This document shows, one piece after another, positions 8,563 to 10,322 of a DNA stretch of 10,322 bases (position 1 is its first letter; every line of letters starts with the position of its first letter). The translations under genes and the position numbers were made by a program. This DNA is from Cephalothrix simula. Its lineage: Eukaryota; Nemertea; Palaeonemertea; Archinemertea; Cephalotrichidae. The DNA lies in NCBI GenBank assembly GCA_035591015.1, contig JAXIUW010228063.1, positions 1-10,322 of the forward strand. The letters are read 5' to 3'. The notes beneath the pieces were generated by a model. It saw only the letters and a list, made by a program, of their open reading frames with translations. It made no database searches and was not told the DNA's origin.

Positions 8563-8679
8563 GGTAACACTTCTGATTTGACCAGAGAAGACTTTAAAAG
8601 CTTATGGACCGAGTTTATTGTATCTGATGATAAAAATGCTCGAGGAAATAGCTTATTTGGAATTGCTGGATCTGCATAA
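8563..8679 (+). CDS. Calexcitin-like protein, terminal coding exon (degenerate EF-hand 4 and C-terminus)
   Basis: The acceptor is TTTATGTTTCAG and the reading frame is in phase 0 with the previous exon. It encodes 38 residues ending at TAA (8677-8679). The start, G-N-T-S-D-L-T-R-E-D-F, occupies the place of the fourth EF-hand loop but lacks acidic ligands at loop positions 1, 3 and 5. It is therefore not expected to bind Ca2+, as in known calexcitins. The tail has LWTEF, then VSDDKNARGN and SLFG, a family hallmark near the C-terminus. The last residues, I-A-G-S-A, appear lineage specific. This exon lies 3.4 kb from the previous one because the intron hosts two palindromic mobile elements. Confidence 0.92.
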   Translation, partial: GNTSDLTREDFKSLWTEFIVSDDKNARGNSLFGIAGSA

Positions 8680-9144
8680 ATATTTCTTATAAAAGGACCG
8701 ATAAAAAACCATAAAATTGTACAGAAATGTTGTGTTAAACTGTTAAAAGGTTTTGTAGACTTTTTATATTCCTGATTGTGGATTGTTATCTCAACCCGAA
8801 TATAGGTGGCGTTGGGAATAAGCATGAAGTCATTCTTAATATGGTAATGCGCAATGGGGTAAAAGAATCTTGATATCAGGAGTTTGCGGGGCGCCTTTTC
8901 AAGGGTTTTAAATGACCTTGGGTTTATTGAATTATGTGTAATACCAAAATATTTTCTTTTTGTGAAACACATAATTGGATTAAAGTCGATTGTAAAGAGT
9001 TAAGAGCTAAATCTAAAAGAATTTGAATGTAAATGAATGATGGTAAATTAAGTGTACCAAAATGCATATCTGTACCACCATCTGCAGAAATCAAGGTTAA
9101 AAAGAAAATAAAAGTTGAATTTTACCTTACCACTTTATATTTTA
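8680..9144. other. Convergent intergenic region, 3' UTR of the calexcitin-like gene
   Basis: This separates the two convergent stop codons. It probably contains the 3' UTR and polyadenylation site of the + strand gene and the end of the - strand transcript. Candidate + strand signals are ATTAAA at 8979-8984 and AATAAA at 9107-9112. Short antisense and sense open frames here have no recognisable domains. Confidence 0.6.
8979..8984 (+). promoter_or_regulatory. Candidate polyadenylation signal ATTAAA for the calexcitin-like gene
   Basis: It lies 300 bases after the stop codon and is a common variant signal. A canonical AATAAA further on (9107-9112) is an alternative, though it lies close to the end of the opposing gene. 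Confidence 0.3.
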
Positions 9145-9146
9145 TT
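9141..9146 (-). promoter_or_regulatory. AATAAA overlapping the ShKT gene stop codon
   Basis: Read on the - strand, the double stop TAATAA runs into AAATA, so an AATAAA word begins within the stop codon. If it is used, the 3' UTR would be only about 20 bases. It may be coincidental. Confidence 0.3.
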
Positions 9147-9257
9147 ATCTACAATATTTGCAGGATTTCTGGCAATGCCTCAACATATAACTTGGATTGG
9201 CTTGACAATGACCATCTTTAGCCCACATTGCACATGATTGATTCTCATCCACGCAGT
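9145..9257 (-). CDS. ShKT-domain protein, terminal coding exon (5'-partial)
   Basis: On the - strand a pyrimidine-rich acceptor (TTTCTTTTTGGCAG) precedes an exon that starts in the middle of a codon. It encodes 36 residues and then TAA, immediately followed by a second TAA. Six cysteines at exon residues 1, 8, 17, 28, 32 and 35, with W11, G15 and NPSYM (20-24), give a textbook ShKT module. Such modules are extracellular, held by three disulphides, and occur at the ends of animal secreted enzymes (astacins, tyrosinases and others) as well as in cnidarian channel-blocking peptides. The phase-1 start fits a module appended to a larger secreted protein, and nothing specifically indicates a toxin. 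Upstream exons and signal peptide lie beyond the right edge. A weak alternative donor inside the last Cys codon (T|GTAGAT) could make it an internal phase 1-1 exon. Confidence 0.85.
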
Positions 9258-9347
9258 CTGCCAAAAAGAAAAATGATTTAATCCTTTTTTCGCATACACA
9301 ACAGGATGGAAATATTGGATGAGGGTTAACATTTTTAGACCCCCAAC

Positions 9348-9850
9348 GGTTTCTCATATCGGCTCGGCTGGTACTAGACAACTATAAACTATATAATCAT
9401 AGAAAGGGGAGAAAAAAAGGGGAGAAAAAGGGTTTCCGACCCCATGGGTGGGCAAAAACTGGGCATTTTTTAAACCCCGTAGGTTTCTCATATTGCCACC
9501 CAAGATCTATATATTTCTAGAAACGTTATGAGGCGAATAACGGGCGTAAATATTTTTGTCCGACCCTATATTGACCCTATATTATATTCTGTAACCACTT
9601 CGTTTTGGGTTCCCATCCAACCCCCAAAAATTTGGATACTTTCCTAGGCTCTTCAGGGCCTTTCTAGAAAAATATATACATTAAGTTATGGGTGTATCCA
9701 ATATGAGAAACCGACGGAGTGAAAAATGCTCATTTCGCCCCCCCCCCCCTGTGCCCACTCAGGGGTCAGTAAAATGTTGACGCCCTTAGATTTCTAAGCT
9801 CTTCAAGACCTTTCTAGAAATATGACAAATCGTTGGGGGTCCAAAAATTA
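9348..9850. repeat. Cluster of mutually related direct and inverted repeats, likely decayed mobile element
   Basis: GGTTTCTCATATTG (9482-9495) recurs inverted at 9699-9712, and a shorter form (GGTTTCTCATAT) lies at 9348-9359. CTAGGCTCTTCAGGGCC with TTTCTAGAAA (9644-9670) recurs directly at 9794-9830 in part, with 24 of 27 bases identical over 9794-9820. TTTCTAGAAA appears three times (9514, 9661, 9821). G/C tracts separate the units. The pattern suggests several overlapping or inverted copies of one repeat; no coding potential is apparent. Confidence 0.55.
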
Positions 9851-9895
9851 CCTCGTTTAGCCCCCTCTATTGTGTATAAATAACTGTGTATATAT

Positions 9896-10170
9896 AGGAC
9901 GCTAGAAATACGCTGTGTGGACGCTGGTTGAGTGTAAATGGGCCTTCATAAATACTTTTGACAAAAAATCAATATTTGACGAACATCTTTCTGTTTTCGA
10001 CCTCCTGTAGACCAACTTTATCCGCATTAGGAGTCAGACCTAACTTACGCATCAAAGAGAAAAGATCCTTATTATCAGAGATGATAATAAGGATTGATTT
10101 TTTGTCAAAAGTATTTATGAAGGCCCATTTACACTCAGCCAGCTTCCACACAGCGTATTTCTAGCGTCCT
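9896..10170. mobile_element. 275-bp element with 78-bp terminal inverted repeats
   Basis: AGGACGCTAGAAATACGCTG... (9896-9973) is mirrored at 10093-10170 with two mismatches in 78. The interior of 119 bp includes a perfect 12-bp hairpin, ATCCTTATTATC (10065-10076) with GATAATAAGGAT (10083-10094), adjoining the right repeat. No clear target duplication is seen next to AGGACGC/GCGTCCT. Short open frames run through the element on both strands, but they extend into the repeats and match no domain I recognise. Best read as a MITE or a recently formed inverted duplication. Confidence 0.8.
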
Positions 10171-10322
10171 GATTAAAATTGAAAAAAGGACTGTATTTGC
10201 GGTCATAACACTAATAAATCAGATTCTTTCTATAACATAGAAATCATTCCGTCTCTTAATATCACAAACGCAATTCATTCAGAATGGAGACAAAATTTAG
10301 AGAAAATTTGCCAAATTTGTAA

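Larger units (their letters stand above)
2013..8679 (+). other. Gene span: calexcitin-like EF-hand calcium-binding protein (5'-partial, four visible exons)
   Basis: Four exons joined by GT...AG introns of 1873, 857 and 3425 bp give one open frame of 170 residues plus TAA, with phases that fit exactly (1, 0, 1, 0). Squid calexcitin, as I recall it, has about 190 residues, so roughly 20 N-terminal residues are missing. No plausible first exon could be found in 1-2012. Three canonical EF-hand loops fall at residues 1-12, 52-63 and 97-108 of the visible part; a fourth, at about 131-142, is degenerate. Shared signatures include WDGL...FAD after EF1, the LP-W-Y motif between EF2 and EF3, and the C-terminal GNSLFG. 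Calexcitins and sarcoplasmic calcium-binding proteins are cytosolic Ca2+ sensors or buffers in invertebrate neurons and muscle. The exact subfamily is inferred; membership of the EF-hand SCP/calexcitin group is strongly supported. Confidence 0.9.
9258..10322 (-). other. Presumed intron of the ShKT-domain gene
   Basis: No second cysteine-pattern exon was found between the acceptor at 9258-9259 and the window edge. The region contains a decayed repeat cluster (9348-9850), a run of twelve C (9738-9749) and an inverted-repeat element (9896-10170). The last 150 bases show nothing notable. Confidence 0.6.

Noticed and set aside
8559-8972. 137-residue - strand frame
   Set aside because: The longest open frame, but it is antisense to the last calexcitin-like exon and its 3' UTR, and has no recognisable domain.
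9145-9257. Reading the ShKT exon as a venom or toxin gene
   Set aside because: The ShKT fold is widespread in secreted animal enzymes. Only one terminal exon is visible and it lacks any evidence for a short toxin precursor.

Overview
The window looks like AT-rich, intron-rich nuclear DNA from an invertebrate animal. Short exons are flanked by GT...AG splice sites and long introns, no prokaryotic operon is present, and several non-autonomous transposon-like elements occur. The protein match (a calexcitin-type sarcoplasmic calcium-binding protein) and the frequent TACATGTA-like words suggest a lophotrochozoan such as a mollusc, but this is an inference and no species can be named.

Two genes can be supported. 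On the + strand, four exons (2013-2176, 4050-4182, 5040-5137, 8563-8679) join in frame into 170 residues of a calexcitin-like EF-hand protein ending at a TAA. The first exon or exons, with the initiator Met and about 20 residues, are not visible and probably lie upstream. On the - strand, a single exon (9257-9145) encodes a complete six-cysteine ShKT domain and a stop codon. It is the 3' end of a secreted or extracellular protein whose other exons lie beyond the right edge. The genes converge tail to tail, with about 465 bp between the stop codons.

The rest is intron or intergenic DNA. Region by region: 1-2012 is presumed intron with a 23-bp tandem duplication and a degenerate tRNA-like (SINE-head-like) element at 1560-1635. 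Intron 2177-4049 starts with a field of diverged CTCCGCG-type repeats. Intron 4183-5039 contains a GC-rich hairpin cluster. Intron 5138-8562 holds a duplicated splice-donor segment, a 945-bp foldback element with TA target duplication (5241-6185) and a 536-bp palindromic element (7468-8003). The region upstream of the ShKT exon holds a decayed repeat cluster (9348-9850) and a 275-bp element with 78-bp terminal inverted repeats (9896-10170).

The two proteins show no sign of working together: one is a cytosolic calcium sensor or buffer and the other an extracellular cystine-rich module. I see no novel multi-gene system. The most interesting structures are the foldback element packed with GGGCCC micro-palindromes, the duplicated 5' splice site next to it, and the fact that all three canonical EF-hand loops are split by introns.
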